Below, piece by piece: positions 25,401 to 36,606 of a stretch of DNA of 64,000 bases. Location: contig NZ_JACRTD010000006.1 in NCBI RefSeq assembly GCF_014385085.1, positions 137,597 to 201,596 of the forward strand, written 5' to 3'. The notes beneath the pieces are model-generated. The model was not told where the DNA came from. It was given only the letters and a program-made list of their open reading frames with translations, and searched no databases. A program made the translations under genes and the position numbers. The first letter of the stretch is position 1. Every line of letters begins with the position of its first letter. The DNA comes from Youxingia wuxianensis (GTDB taxonomy: Bacteria > Bacillota > Clostridia > Oscillospirales > Ruminococcaceae).

Positions 25401-26219
25401 TTATCGCTCCGGTTCCCGTTTCTTCGGGGCGGCAGGCTTGTGGGCAGGCAGTTCCTGCTTGAGCTTATCCCGTACAGAGGGACGGGACGGTTGTATCTTT
25501 TCTCCCTGAGTACGGCTGAGCTGCTGTTCTTCTCGCACCAAATCAATAAAACCATCCAGTACAGCAGGGTGGCTGTTCAGGACATAACCACAACGGACAG
25601 TTTCGGGATTATCGTTGGGAATGGTCTTAGCCCATTCCTTATTGCGTCGGGAGTAACGCCCATCCCAGTCCTGAAGCTGGACGGTGTTGGCAAGGACCAG
25701 CGCCACACGCTCCATGCCATAGTTCTCGATCACACCCTTTGCCGCATCGTGACTGAGATACATTCCGTCGAAGTGTTCCCGCACCGCCGCTTCAATGGAC
25801 TCCTTGCATTGGAGATTTACATTGTTGGAAGTTCGGTACTGCTCCAGCTCCCCATGTTCTCTCGCATAGGCGGCAGAGTAGGGATAGACCGGTGTTGTTC
25901 GCAGTTCCTCTTTAGCTCTGCACACATCATCGGCTCGACTTTCAATACTGTCCCGGATCACATCCATGTGGCCGGTCTCCAGCTTTTCAAAATAGCGGTA
26001 CACATCCGCCAGCGGCGAGGGAGATTCCAAAAGTGCCTGAGCCTGGGCGTCGGTCAGCTCCAGTTCCTCCATCGCCATCACGATGTCCTCACGGACAGTA
26101 TACTCATAGGTGTGGTGCAGGATTTCTTCCGGGGGCTGGCTTTTCAGCCAGTCCCTGAATTTGTCCTGCTCAGCAGCCATCTTTTCATAAAGAGCCGTAT
26201 TCAGATCGTTGGTATTCAT
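25401..26219 (-). CDS. DUF3849 domain protein
   Basis: This 272-aa protein contains the DUF3849 block (PVYPYSAAYAREHGELEQY, then NLQCKESIEAAV), common in Tn1549-type elements. An N-terminal acidic helical region (EELELTDAQAQALLESP) precedes it and the C-terminus is basic and proline-rich. Function is unknown. Start after AGGAGGTGCGATAAC. In related elements this gene follows the helicase/methylase gene directly; here an IS110 element lies between them. Confidence 0.8.
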   Translation of the reverse strand: MNTNDLNTALYEKMAAEQDKFRDWLKSQPPEEILHHTYEYTVREDIVMAMEELELTDAQAQALLESPSPLADVYRYFEKLETGHMDVIRDSIESRADDVCRAKEELRTTPVYPYSAAYAREHGELEQYRTSNNVNLQCKESIEAAVREHFDGMYLSHDAAKGVIENYGMERVALVLANTVQLQDWDGRYSRRNKEWAKTIPNDNPETVRCGYVLNSHPAVLDGFIDLVREEQQLSRTQGEKIQPSRPSVRDKLKQELPAHKPAAPKKREPER

Positions 26220-26279
26220 GTTATCGCACCTCCTACAATATAGTTACGGTTAAAGGCGCGGCAGCCAGCCGCGTCTTTT

Positions 26280-26503
26280 TCCATCTCAAAGCCGAAGCTG
26301 TTAGAATGGGAGAGTAAATGGCCTGGCAGTTTGCACCTTGGGCTAACACGCCCGCTGAGGAGTCCGTCAGCCGCCTCTCTCGTTCGCAGCATTCGATTTA
26401 CGCAGGTTGTACCACCGTTTTCGGTGCGTTCGTGTCACCCAGGAGATTGAACAGGCAATGAGTAAAGGGCGGAAAGCCATATCCAATCAGAAGGAGGAGC
26501 AAA
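26280..26503 (+). ncRNA. Putative bridge-RNA region of the IS110 element
   Basis: IS110-group elements are known to transcribe a structured bridge RNA from the 5' non-coding region, which guides target choice. This element has about 220 bp of non-coding DNA upstream of the transposase with several possible stems (for example CACGCCCGCTGAGG/CCGTCAGCCGCC and ACCACCGTTTTCGGTG). The assignment is from location and family knowledge; no folding was done. Confidence 0.4.
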
Positions 26504-27727
26504 ATGAACGCGGTAGGGATCGACATTTCCAAAGGAAAAAGCATGGTGGCTGCCCTGCGGCCAATGGGTGAAGTGGCATTTCTGCCACAGGAATTTCTCC
26601 ATACCGAAGTGGGTCTGGAGCAGATGGCTTGCGCCATCATCGCATTAGGGGAAGATACCCGTGTTATCATGGAAGCTACAGGCCGTTACCATGAAGCGGT
26701 AGCGGCAGCACTGCATGAGTACGGGATCTATGTCTGTATCCTGAATCCGCTGCTCATCAAACAGAGCGGCGGCGGCTCCATCCGCAAGGTCAAGACTGAC
26801 AAGGCTGACGCCATGAAAATTGCCAAGTATGGCCTTGACAACTGGACGGATCTGCAGGAATATACTCCCATGGACACTGTAAGACAACAATTGAAGCTGT
26901 GTAGCCGCCAGTACAACCTCTACATGAAAACGGTGGTCTCTCTGCAAAACAATCTCATTTCGCTGACCGACAAGACCTTTCCGGGAGTAAACGAGCTGTT
27001 CTCCAGTCCGGATCGCGCCGACGGCCACCAGAAATGGGTGGATTTTGCCATAACCTTCTGGCACTGCGATTGTATCTGCCGTGTCAGCGAAAAGGCGTTT
27101 ACAGAGCGTTACCAGAAGTGGTGCAAACGTAAGGGATACCATTTCAGTGCAGAGAAGGCGCTGGACATATACGCTGCCAGCTGTGGCCATTTTACGACGC
27201 TGCCAAAAAATGAGAACACAAAGTTGCTCATCGTCACAGCCGCGCAACAACTTCTGCAGGGCAAGATGACACTGGCCACGCTGCGGGCAGAGATGACGCG
27301 GCTTGCGTCCCAGCTCCCGGAATATGAAACCGTGCGCGCCATGTACGGCGTTGGAGAAACAACTGCCGCGCAGCTTATGGCTGAAATTGGCGATGTGCGC
27401 CGTTTTCCGCGCCGCAGTGCCATTGTAGGCTTTGCAGGCGTTGATCCCGGTCTGGATGAATCCGGCAAACACAGCGCAAAGAGTGTTCCCACCACAAAGC
27501 GTGGCTCACCGCACCTGCGCAAAACGCTCTACCAAATCGTCTATACATATCTGAAAAAGTCCCCGGCGGATGAGCCGGTGTACCAGTTCCTCGACAAGAA
27601 ACGCGCGGAGGGTAAGCCCTACTTCGTCTACATGACCGCCGCTCAGAACAAATTTCTGCGCATCTACTACGCCCGCGTAAAGGAATGCCTGGAGGCCTTT
27701 GATACAGAAGCTGCCACGCGAGCATAA
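26504..27727 (+). CDS. IS110-family transposase (DEDD recombinase)
   Basis: This 407-aa protein has the N-terminal RuvC-like DEDD domain (NAVGIDISKGKSMVA, VIMEATGRYHEAVAAALHE, KVKTDKADAMKIAKYG) and the C-terminal Transposase_20 domain (YGVGETTAAQLMAEIGD, then IVGFAGVDPGLDESGK) with a candidate Ser nucleophile region around KRGSPHLRKTL. Full family length, so probably active. ATG after AGAAGGAGGAGCAAA. Confidence 0.93.
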   Translation: MNAVGIDISKGKSMVAALRPMGEVAFLPQEFLHTEVGLEQMACAIIALGEDTRVIMEATGRYHEAVAAALHEYGIYVCILNPLLIKQSGGGSIRKVKTDKADAMKIAKYGLDNWTDLQEYTPMDTVRQQLKLCSRQYNLYMKTVVSLQNNLISLTDKTFPGVNELFSSPDRADGHQKWVDFAITFWHCDCICRVSEKAFTERYQKWCKRKGYHFSAEKALDIYAASCGHFTTLPKNENTKLLIVTAAQQLLQGKMTLATLRAEMTRLASQLPEYETVRAMYGVGETTAAQLMAEIGDVRRFPRRSAIVGFAGVDPGLDESGKHSAKSVPTTKRGSPHLRKTLYQIVYTYLKKSPADEPVYQFLDKKRAEGKPYFVYMTAAQNKFLRIYYARVKECLEAFDTEAATRA

Positions 27728-27844
27728 GCTTTACCAACCGAATTTCCTCCTGGTCGGCGAGGTGTTTTCTCTCCGGCCTGGTTTGTTATGCCCTTTTTCA
27801 GTCTCGCAAAATTTGCGGGATTTTTTCTTTTGGGGGCTTGACTT

Positions 27845-29588
27845 TTATTTGCAGGACTCCTCATGCTGTTTTGGTTTCTTATCTGTACTGCGGGGCGGCA
27901 CCGGGCGTTTCAGATGGTCCAATACCGAAGGCCGTGTGCTTTTGGCAACGACAGCTTCATCGTGTGCCGGTCCCTTTCCGTCGATGTTGAGCAGGGTATC
28001 CAGCTCCACCAGGCGGGCGTTTTTGCTTCTCAGTTCTTCTTCATAAAGGAATGGCTTTCCGACTTCCTCCTTTGCGGCAGCCTGCTGCTGATAGAGATTA
28101 TCCAGCTGTGCCTTTGCCGCCTCCAGACGCTGGGGCATCTGGGCGAGGGCATTGTCGATACGGGTAAGATTTCCGCGAGGGTCTGTACCAAGGGTTGCCC
28201 TGTGGGTCATCTGTCCTTTCAGCAGGAGCGTATATTCCTGTTTCCAAGCGGAAAATTCCACGGACATGGCATAGCCCCGGTAGCTGCCGATCTGCACCGG
28301 ATCGGAGGTTTTGACCTCCTTGCAGGCATCCAAAAGGGCTGCACCGGCGTTCTCCTTATCGGTCAGCAGGTCGCCACGGATCTCCATACCGGCAAAGCCG
28401 TCCTCCGGGTGTGGGTGAGCTGCCAAAACCTCAAGGTCAGATTCAAAGCCCTTGATAAAGCCCTTGTGCTTTTCAATCTCCTCCGGGAAGTATTTGAGCA
28501 GCTGGTCCTCCAGACGATATTGCTTGCTCTGGTGGTCGGCTTTCATCAGCTTCAGGCGGGATACCTCCACATCCAAATCCATACGCTCTTTGATACGGGG
28601 GTCTCCGGCACACAAAGCCTTAATCTCTGCAAAACTGAGGGCGGTTTCATCCACATCATCGCAGGAGCGCACCGGCGATTTAGAAGTCATGATCTGGCTG
28701 ATGAATTTCTGCTTGTTCTCCACTGTCTGCCAGAGGTATGCGTCAAAGGTTCCCTCGGTCACATAGCGGTACACATGAACAAGGGGGTTCTGGTTGCCCT
28801 GACGCTCGATACGCCCCTTTCTCTGGGCAAGGTCTCCGGGTCTCCACGGACAATCCAGATCATGAAGTGCCACCAGACGGTCCTGCACATTGGTGCCTGC
28901 GCCCATCTTGGCGGTGCTGCCCAAAAGGACACGAACCTGACCGGTACGGACTTTAGAGAACAGCTCCTTTTTCCGCACTTCGGTATTGGCTTCATGGATA
29001 AAAGCGATCTGGTCGGCAGGCATCCCCTGAGCAATGAGTTTCTGACGAATATCGTCATATACCGTAAAGGTCGGTTCCTGTTCCGGCAGAGGCACAGCGC
29101 CTTCCAATGCGTGAAGCAGTGGATTATCCAGCGTTTTCGCCGCCTTGCTTGCAGGAGCTTTGGCCTGTGGTGTAGAAATGTCGCAGAACACCAGCTGGGT
29201 CAGCTTGTCAGCTTTGCCGTCCCGCCAGATCTGCATGATGTTGTCCACACACTGATTGACCTTTGTGCCAGGTTCGTCCGGCAGCATCTGGTTGACGATC
29301 CTCTGGTCAAGCCCCAACTTACGGCCATCCGAGGTAATCTTGAGCATGTTATCCTGGGACGGGTCAACAGTTCCGCTGTGTACCAGCGATGCGCGCTCCG
29401 AAAGGGTCTTGACCATTTCCTGCTGATGTTCGGTGGGCTGCGCCACGATGTTGTGGTACTCCACTTCCGGGGTAGGGAGATTTAACTGGTCGGCAGTCTT
29501 AATGTCCGCCACTTCTTTGAACAGGTTCATCAGCTCCGGCAGATTAAAGAACTTGCTGAATCTCGTTCTTGCCCGGTATCCGGTGCCT
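27845..29588 (-). pseudogene. C-terminal part of the ICE helicase/methylase gene, cut off by the Tn4451-type insertion
   Basis: About 580 codons that continue the protein begun at 47008-39961. It contains helicase lobe 2: LLGSTAKMGAGTNVQDRLVA, then QRKGRIERQGNQ (the motif VI arginines). The frame is open upstream of the first ATG (29530) through GTGYRARTRFSKFFNLPEL, which fits directly onto the other half after removal of the transposon. A truncated product starting at 29530 could be made but would lack the ATP-binding lobe. Stop TAA at 27845. Confidence 0.88.
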
Positions 29589-29603
29589 TCGGGAACGAGT
29601 TTG

Positions 29604-29792
29604 TCAAGATGATTTTTGTAAGTTTTCTAAATTCAAATATTTATCCGCTGAAAAATCTCCCAACATCTCGTGTCTGCATATTTCTTGAAACACCGTATTC
29701 AAAGGCTTCTTCGCACTTTCCGATTGCTTCACATTTACAATAAAAGTGGTTTTACCTATTCGTGTTGTATAAGATAAAGTGTTTTCTTTCAT
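29604..29792 (-). CDS. tnpW: TnpW-family protein
   Basis: A 62-aa protein with TTRIGKTTFIVNVKQSES, the core of the TnpW family. It ends 14 bp from the transposon's left GA border, the same end position as tnpW in Tn4451. Function unknown. A stem (TGTGGGG 29823-29829 / CCCCACA 29846-29852) lies upstream. A relative sits at the end of the second element (63159-63350). Confidence 0.75.
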   Translation of the reverse strand: MKENTLSYTTRIGKTTFIVNVKQSESAKKPLNTVFQEICRHEMLGDFSADKYLNLENLQKSS

Positions 29793-29915
29793 ATCGTCCG
29801 TTTCTCCTTTTCATAAATTGACTGTGGGGCATTCCGTTTAGAACACCCCACAAATACAGCCTGTTTCATCTGAACATATCAAGAAGTCATTAAGTTGCAA
29901 GTACAATGGAAATGG

Positions 29916-31181
29916 TTATCTTTCCATACCACGCTTGTTTCTTCGTGCCTTGATACGCTCCTGTCTTTCTTTTTCCCTTGCTTCTTTTTCGGCTCGTTCC
30001 TGTGCTTCCTTAAAAGAAAAAAGTTGCTTCACTTTTTCGGTAAAAAGTTTAGCAACTTCGGGGAAATGCTCCAACGCTTCAAGAAAAGGTCTGCACTTTT
30101 CTTTCAGTTCGTTGTATTTGGTTTTCATTCTTTCCAGTGCATTTGCACTGTCAAAATATTTCTGTCGGTAATAATTTGCACTCTGCTCCAATTTATTGAT
30201 TTCCGCACGACTGGTAATGCCCTCTTTGGCAAGGGAAGTCAGCTCAGAATAATCCTCTTTGGAGATTGCCATTTTACCTGTGATTGTTTTCTGCCCCATA
30301 CTGTCAATCTCGTTTAAGGTTTTGGAAATATGACGGGCAGGCTCATACTTAACCTGTTCCTTTTGAATACGCTTCTGCAACTTCTCCAATCGCTCTTTAT
30401 CCTGTTTGATTTGATATTGCAGGGAAGTCAAATGCTCTGCCGTACTTCCGTATTCGCCACGCTGAAAGCCTTTGAACCCTTGTTCCGTCATATAGTGAAA
30501 CAACTCATCTTGCAGTATGCTGTACGAAGCTCGGAACATCGGTTTCCCGTTCTTTCTTAGCAATGGATTTCCTTTTTCATCGGTCAGCGGAATATCCGAT
30601 TTCCATTTCTTTGAATGGCTTATCTGATTAACAACCGCCTTGACCGTTCCTCGCAGTTCGGGGTCTTTGCAACGCTTACTCCATAAGATTTCTTTCTCCA
30701 CCACAGGCAGAACCATAGCGTGAAGATGATAGTGGTAAACCTCTTTTCCAAGTTCTTCGGTTGCCGCTACATTGATTTCATCAGCGTGCATTACTGCCGA
30801 TATAACATTGTCAGCACCGAATTTTTCTTCGATGAAATGATAGGCTTCTTCATAAAACTGCTTTGCGTATTCATAACCACCGTTACGCTCGAAGTACATC
30901 GTGTTCACATCAATCACAATCTCATTAAAGAGTGTTGCGTCTTTCCTTAACCCACGAAGCGACACCTGCCCGTCTGTTTCCATCTGCTTTAACTGTTCCA
31001 TATAGGTCGGGGCAGTCGGTTTTTTGAAATGCACATTAAAGGGTATTCGTTCCACAATTACATTCATATTTTCATAGGTTTCATTCTTGCGTTCGTTGTG
31101 CCTTTCCGCCTTGCTCACATCAGAAGCGGTGTACTGTTTTACCCTTGCACAACTCATATCTGCCTTGTTGGTTTTTGCCAT
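29916..31181 (-). CDS. tnpZ: MobV/Pre-type relaxase, TnpZ
   Basis: This 421-aa protein has the MobV N-terminus (ARVKQYTASDVSKAERHNER) and the His-rich metal site (YHYHLHAMVLPV), followed by coiled-coil helices. TnpZ of Tn4451 is a relaxase that lets the transposon be mobilized by conjugative helpers, such as the surrounding ICE. The ATG at 31181 follows AAAGGAGAGTAAA; the longer frame to 31214 reads through that ribosome binding site. A MobV-like nick region lies just upstream. Confidence 0.88.
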   Translation of the reverse strand: MAKTNKADMSCARVKQYTASDVSKAERHNERKNETYENMNVIVERIPFNVHFKKPTAPTYMEQLKQMETDGQVSLRGLRKDATLFNEIVIDVNTMYFERNGGYEYAKQFYEEAYHFIEEKFGADNVISAVMHADEINVAATEELGKEVYHYHLHAMVLPVVEKEILWSKRCKDPELRGTVKAVVNQISHSKKWKSDIPLTDEKGNPLLRKNGKPMFRASYSILQDELFHYMTEQGFKGFQRGEYGSTAEHLTSLQYQIKQDKERLEKLQKRIQKEQVKYEPARHISKTLNEIDSMGQKTITGKMAISKEDYSELTSLAKEGITSRAEINKLEQSANYYRQKYFDSANALERMKTKYNELKEKCRPFLEALEHFPEVAKLFTEKVKQLFSFKEAQERAEKEAREKERQERIKARRNKRGMER

Positions 31182-31215
31182 TTTACTCTCCTTTCCAGAC
31201 AGGGGCGAAGCCATT

Positions 31216-31270
31216 ACACAACATTCTTTGAATGTGTGTAACCCACTATGACACTTTCAGACTTCGTCTG
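31216..31270 (-). other. Putative oriT (MobV/RSA-type) of the Tn4451-type element
   Basis: Minus strand: CAGAC/GTCTG stem (31258-31270), then AAAGTGTCATAGTGGGTTAC, then a stem made by ACATTC/GAATGT (31221-31235). The middle resembles the pMV158/RSA nick region TAGTGTG/TTA, which suggests nicking after TAGTGGG. It sits directly upstream of tnpZ, as in Tn4451. Confidence 0.55.
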
Positions 31271-31361
31271 CAAAGATGTCGTGGGCAAGGGAGTTCCCCC
31301 TTGACCTCCTTATGATACCTCAATCATAAAAACAGACTGTCCACTCATCAGACAGCCTGCA

Positions 31362-32384
31362 TTATTCTCTCGGTATATCGCCCATCGGCAAAGACCAGTA
31401 CCACAGAAAGCCTTTCTTTTTGGAGATAACTCCTGCTTTCTTCTTTGCCTTTTTGATGGTCGATTTCTTGAACCCTGCGGCTTCAAGTCTTTCTTCGCAA
31501 TCCGAAGAAAGCATTTCTCCGTCTTTCAGCATTTCCAAAAGAAATTCTTTTGCCTTGATTTCCTTATCGTTCGGTCTGCCCATTTTAGGGGCAAGGGATT
31601 GGAACGCTTCTTCTGCTGTCATTTCCATTTCAGAGATAAAGTCCACTCCTTTTTCTGCAACCTCAAAGAGAATTGCAGAGCCTGTCGGGGCAAGGTTGGA
31701 TTTCACTTGCACCATATATCTTTCCGCTGGTGCTTCTTTGTTCGGTGTGCGTGTGATTGCAAGAATACTTCTTGCAGCACCCGCAATATCAATAGAACCA
31801 TTGGTACGATAAAGTGGATTGGTATCTCTCATCTTGTTCATATGAGCGATAATCACGATTGCACAGCCAGTATTCTTCGCAACCGCAATCAGATGATTAA
31901 ACTCTGCTCGTGTTTCGTTGGCATTGTTCATTGAACAGTTCTCTCCGATATAGGAACTCATCGGGTCAAGAATTAAAAGTTTTGCGTGATACCTTTCGAT
32001 TGCTTCAGCAATACGGTTATCCCCAAAGGATAAAGACTTTTCATCTTCCTTGATGAAGATAAGATTTTCTCCATTCCCACCGGCTGAATTAAATCGGGGT
32101 ACTACCGTATCGTCTGCGTCATCTTCCGTTGTCTGATAGATGATAGTCATAGGCTCGGTTTCTTCCGTTTCAGTAAAGGGCAGAGGTTCGCCCTTAGAGA
32201 GTAGGGCGGCAATGGAAAGCATTAACTTGCTTTTTCCATCGCCCGGATCGCCCTGCAACAGCGTAACCTTGCCGAACGGAATATACGGATACCACAGCCA
32301 TTTCACTTCTTTCGGTTCGATTTCACTTGCCTTGATAACTTCAAGAGGTACATTTACATTCATTTCATTTTCCGTCTGCTTCAT
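31362..32384 (-). CDS. tnpY: RepA-like AAA ATPase, TnpY position
   Basis: A 340-aa RecA-fold ATPase with Walker A (LLQGDPGDGKSKLMLSIA) and Walker B-like KLLILDPMSSYIG, plus a C-terminal winged-helix-like region (SSDCEERLEAAGFKKSTIKK). Proteins of this type resemble hexameric plasmid helicase RepA and are regular in Tn4451-like elements. The symbol is given by position (between cargo and tnpZ); identity to TnpY was not tested. Its relative in the second element is at 63458-64000. Confidence 0.65.
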   Translation of the reverse strand: MKQTENEMNVNVPLEVIKASEIEPKEVKWLWYPYIPFGKVTLLQGDPGDGKSKLMLSIAALLSKGEPLPFTETEETEPMTIIYQTTEDDADDTVVPRFNSAGGNGENLIFIKEDEKSLSFGDNRIAEAIERYHAKLLILDPMSSYIGENCSMNNANETRAEFNHLIAVAKNTGCAIVIIAHMNKMRDTNPLYRTNGSIDIAGAARSILAITRTPNKEAPAERYMVQVKSNLAPTGSAILFEVAEKGVDFISEMEMTAEEAFQSLAPKMGRPNDKEIKAKEFLLEMLKDGEMLSSDCEERLEAAGFKKSTIKKAKKKAGVISKKKGFLWYWSLPMGDIPRE

Positions 32385-32556
32385 TGTTCTTCGTTCTCCT
32401 TTTCGATAAATACTTCGGGCAAAGCACTACGATACAGCGGAAACTCTGCTTGCAGTCATTACTGCACTTTCTGCAAAGTTCGTTGTAGGTAATGCGATTT
32501 CTTTCATTCAGAAACAACGCCCACTCTTGTTTCCGTTTCTTGCTCATTCTCGGCAT
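32365..32556 (-). CDS. Small Cys-rich basic protein, 63 aa
   Basis: MPRMSKKRKQEWALFLNERN followed by Cys residues in CRKCSNDCKQSFRCIVVLC, a possible zinc-binding cluster. It overlaps the ATPase gene by 20 nt and starts after AAGGAGGATTGAT. Function unknown; probably co-translated with the ATPase. Confidence 0.65.
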   Translation of the reverse strand: MPRMSKKRKQEWALFLNERNRITYNELCRKCSNDCKQSFRCIVVLCPKYLSKRRTKNNEADGK

Positions 32557-32992
32557 ATCAATCCTCCTTTCCGCCTGAAAACAAAAAAACCACAGGGAAG
32601 ATACTTACTGCCTTGTTTCTGTCATTTTTCGGGGCGAAAATCGGGCAAAATTGCCTTTCTAAGCCTTTCAAAAAATCACACAAGGTATTCGTACTAACCT
32701 GTGGTTATGTATGAAATTGTGGGGTTTTGGGTAACAGAAAACACCGTATTTCTACGATGTTTTCTGTCACATATATTCTATTTAAGATACTGACAAACTG
32801 GGATTGTCTAAAATAGTAAAGCCGTACCGCTTACTATTTTTTCTTTTACTGCTGAAACAGTATCTTTGATTGAATGCGTCATTAACTTGTTTCATTAAAT
32901 CATATATATCCATTTGTACCACCATTTATAAAACTTTCTTTATTTTATCAACTTGTTCTTCTACTTCTTCCGGATAGTTTTTAACCATATCA
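32557..32992. other. 436-bp junction region made partly of duplicated cargo fragments
   Basis: No gene. CAGAAAACACCGTA / TACGATGTTTTCTG (32735-32768) form a terminator-like stem. To its right, 32803-32878 is a near-exact copy of 36602-36677 and 32880-32995 a near-exact copy of 35648-35763, placed back to back. This is a recombination scar at the end of the resistance array. Confidence 0.75.

Positions 32993-32995
<3 letters not shown>
32803..32995. repeat. Back-to-back copies of two segments from the resistance array
   Basis: Segment A (76 bp, 32803-32878) repeats 36602-36677, the 3' end of the P-loop kinase gene, with one difference noted. Segment B (116 bp, 32880-32995) repeats 35648-35763, the end of the phosphotransferase gene and start of the adenylyltransferase gene, also with one difference noted. 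The bifunctional gene's stop codon lies within segment B. Confidence 0.85.
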
Positions 32996-34875
<1,880 letters not shown>

Positions 34876-34898
34876 CTATCTCAACTCCATCTACTATT

Positions 34899-35681
34899 TT
34901 ATTTTCTAATTTTATTAGTATTTACACAATCATTAATTAAACTAATTGCTTCCCCAGCAAATTCCTTTAATCTTGTATTATCATAACTATTATTTGTATC
35001 ACTTAAATAATCTTCCATAGCATTTTTAATAACATCATTATAATTTGAATCCATATTTTCTAATGCCCATTTACCACCATCATATTTTGATAAAGTTAAA
35101 TCATCTCTGATTAGTGCATAAAATCTACAAAGGTTTAAAATACAATATACGGGATTATTCACAATTTCTTCTACACAATCTAATGTATCAGAATAATTGG
35201 AATCAATAATGTATTCCTTTGGTACTTTTGAAAACACTTCTTTTGATGGCTTACCAAAATCCATCTTATCATTTGGAACATTTATAACATTGAAATGACT
35301 TGCTAGATCAGGGTCAACTTTATAATCATCATTGATGACTATTGTTTTATCTTCCTTATATCTTTCTATCCAATCTCTGCTACCGTGAAGTTCGTAAGGT
35401 ATTGGATGTTTTATATTTCTACAATTATCTTCTAGTACAACACTAAATTCAAAACCTTTTTTAGGAAATAATTGCTCATTTTCTAACATTTTATCCCAAA
35501 TAAATTGTTTTGTTTCTGAATTTATTTTTTCTTTTACAACTATAATAAAGTCTAAATCAGATTTATTCGGATTAAAACTTCCTAATCTTAATGAGCCGTG
35601 AAAATAAACTCCAACATAATTATCTTGTAATATTTCTTTAACCCATTCATTAACTTGTTTCATTAACTCATATATATCCAT
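34899..35681 (-). CDS. Aminoglycoside nucleotidyltransferase, ANT(9)/AadA-like
   Basis: A 260-aa protein with the nucleotidyltransferase motif [20 protein letters not shown] (GS then DxD) and a C-terminal helical domain ([16 protein letters not shown]) as in AadA/ANT(9) spectinomycin-streptomycin adenylyltransferases. Two starts fit: 35693 (overlapping the previous stop) and 35681, which follows GGTGGTACAA; the latter is chosen. Which drugs it modifies cannot be told from sequence. Confidence 0.78.
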   Translation of the reverse strand: MDIYELMKQVNEWVKEILQDNYVGVYFHGSLRLGSFNPNKSDLDFIIVVKEKINSETKQFIWDKMLENEQLFPKKGFEFSVVLEDNCRNIKHPIPYELHGSRDWIERYKEDKTIVINDDYKVDPDLASHFNVINVPNDKMDFGKPSKEVFSKVPKEYIIDSNYSDTLDCVEEIVNNPVYCILNLCRFYALIRDDLTLSKYDGGKWALENMDSNYNDVIKNAMEDYLSDTNNSYDNTRLKEFAGEAISLINDCVNTNKIRK

Positions 35682-35693
35682 TTGTACCACCAT

Positions 35694-36491
35694 TTATAAA
35701 ACTTTCTTTATTTTATCAACTTGTTCTTCTACTTCTTCCGGATAGTTTTTAACCATATCATCAAAATCAGCAATTTCACGTGCCTTTATTAACATTGATA
35801 CTCTTTTGATTAAATCTTCATCTGTATATTTATAATAACTTAATACCTTATTTATAAAACCTGTTCCTAAATAATAAAGTGCAGCAATATCATAAGCAGG
35901 ATCACCCATACCAGAGCCTTCAAAATCCACTATTCCAACTAATTCGTTATTATCGTTAAGAATATAATTCTCATACCATAAATCTCCGTGTATAAAATGA
36001 TAATCATTAAATGTTAATAAATAGTTTTTATATTCATTAAACCAAGATAATATTTTTTCATAATTAGATTCACTTAAATATTCTTTTAATTCAATAACAC
36101 TTTGTTCAGTTATTTCTAATTCATTTTTTATATATTCATCTTTATCAAAATCAACTCTTATTTCATATAATTCATCCATAAATTCAGCGAGTTTTTTAGC
36201 AATATTATCTAAATTAACTATTTCAATATGTTCTTTTCTAAAAGTATGTCCTTTAATCATTTTATAAATTAATGCGCCATTTGGATATTCTTCGCAAGGC
36301 TCAATCAATTCAATAATTCTTGGTATTTCCAACGATTTAACATTACTTATTTGATTAATTACGTTCACATATTTTTGATAGTTTTTATATGAATTTTGAT
36401 TTACTCCATCAAGTAAAATATAATCATCATTTATAATATATGCCTTACTATTAAAGCCTTCATTTATGTATTTTCTACTTATAATATCCAT
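35694..36491 (-). CDS. APH-family phosphotransferase with altered ATP-binding Lys region
   Basis: A 265-aa kinase-fold protein with the catalytic loop FIHGDLWYENYIL and metal-binding IVDFEGSGMGDPAYD, as in aminoglycoside/choline phosphotransferases. In the N-lobe, where APH enzymes have a Lys (IFKTKF in the bifunctional neighbour), it reads YILLDGVNQ, so the usual ATP-binding Lys may be missing or shifted. It is followed directly by the adenylyltransferase gene. Substrate unknown. Confidence 0.72.
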   Translation of the reverse strand: MDIISRKYINEGFNSKAYIINDDYILLDGVNQNSYKNYQKYVNVINQISNVKSLEIPRIIELIEPCEEYPNGALIYKMIKGHTFRKEHIEIVNLDNIAKKLAEFMDELYEIRVDFDKDEYIKNELEITEQSVIELKEYLSESNYEKILSWFNEYKNYLLTFNDYHFIHGDLWYENYILNDNNELVGIVDFEGSGMGDPAYDIAALYYLGTGFINKVLSYYKYTDEDLIKRVSMLIKAREIADFDDMVKNYPEEVEEQVDKIKKVL

Positions 36492-36606
36492 CTTTGCACC
36501 TCATTCTTAATAACTAAATAGAGTCATAATAATAAACATTTTCTGGCAATTCTTGATTAGGCAATTTGAATGTTCTAATTTTAACAAACTTACCACCAAT
36601 AATTGT

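Larger units (their letters stand above)
26280..27830 (+). mobile_element. IS110-family insertion sequence (approximate ends)
   Basis: A transposase gene with about 220 bp of upstream and 100 bp of downstream non-coding DNA lies between the DUF3849 gene and the 3' end of the helicase/methylase gene, in the opposite direction to the ICE genes. IS110 elements have no clear terminal inverted repeats, so the ends are estimates. A terminator-like stem (27803-27820, followed by T6) lies downstream of the transposase. Confidence 0.7.

Noticed and set aside
27863..29485. 540-codon plus-strand frame opposite the helicase C-terminal part
   Set aside because: Shadow of the minus-strand helicase lobe 2; no start signal and no domain.
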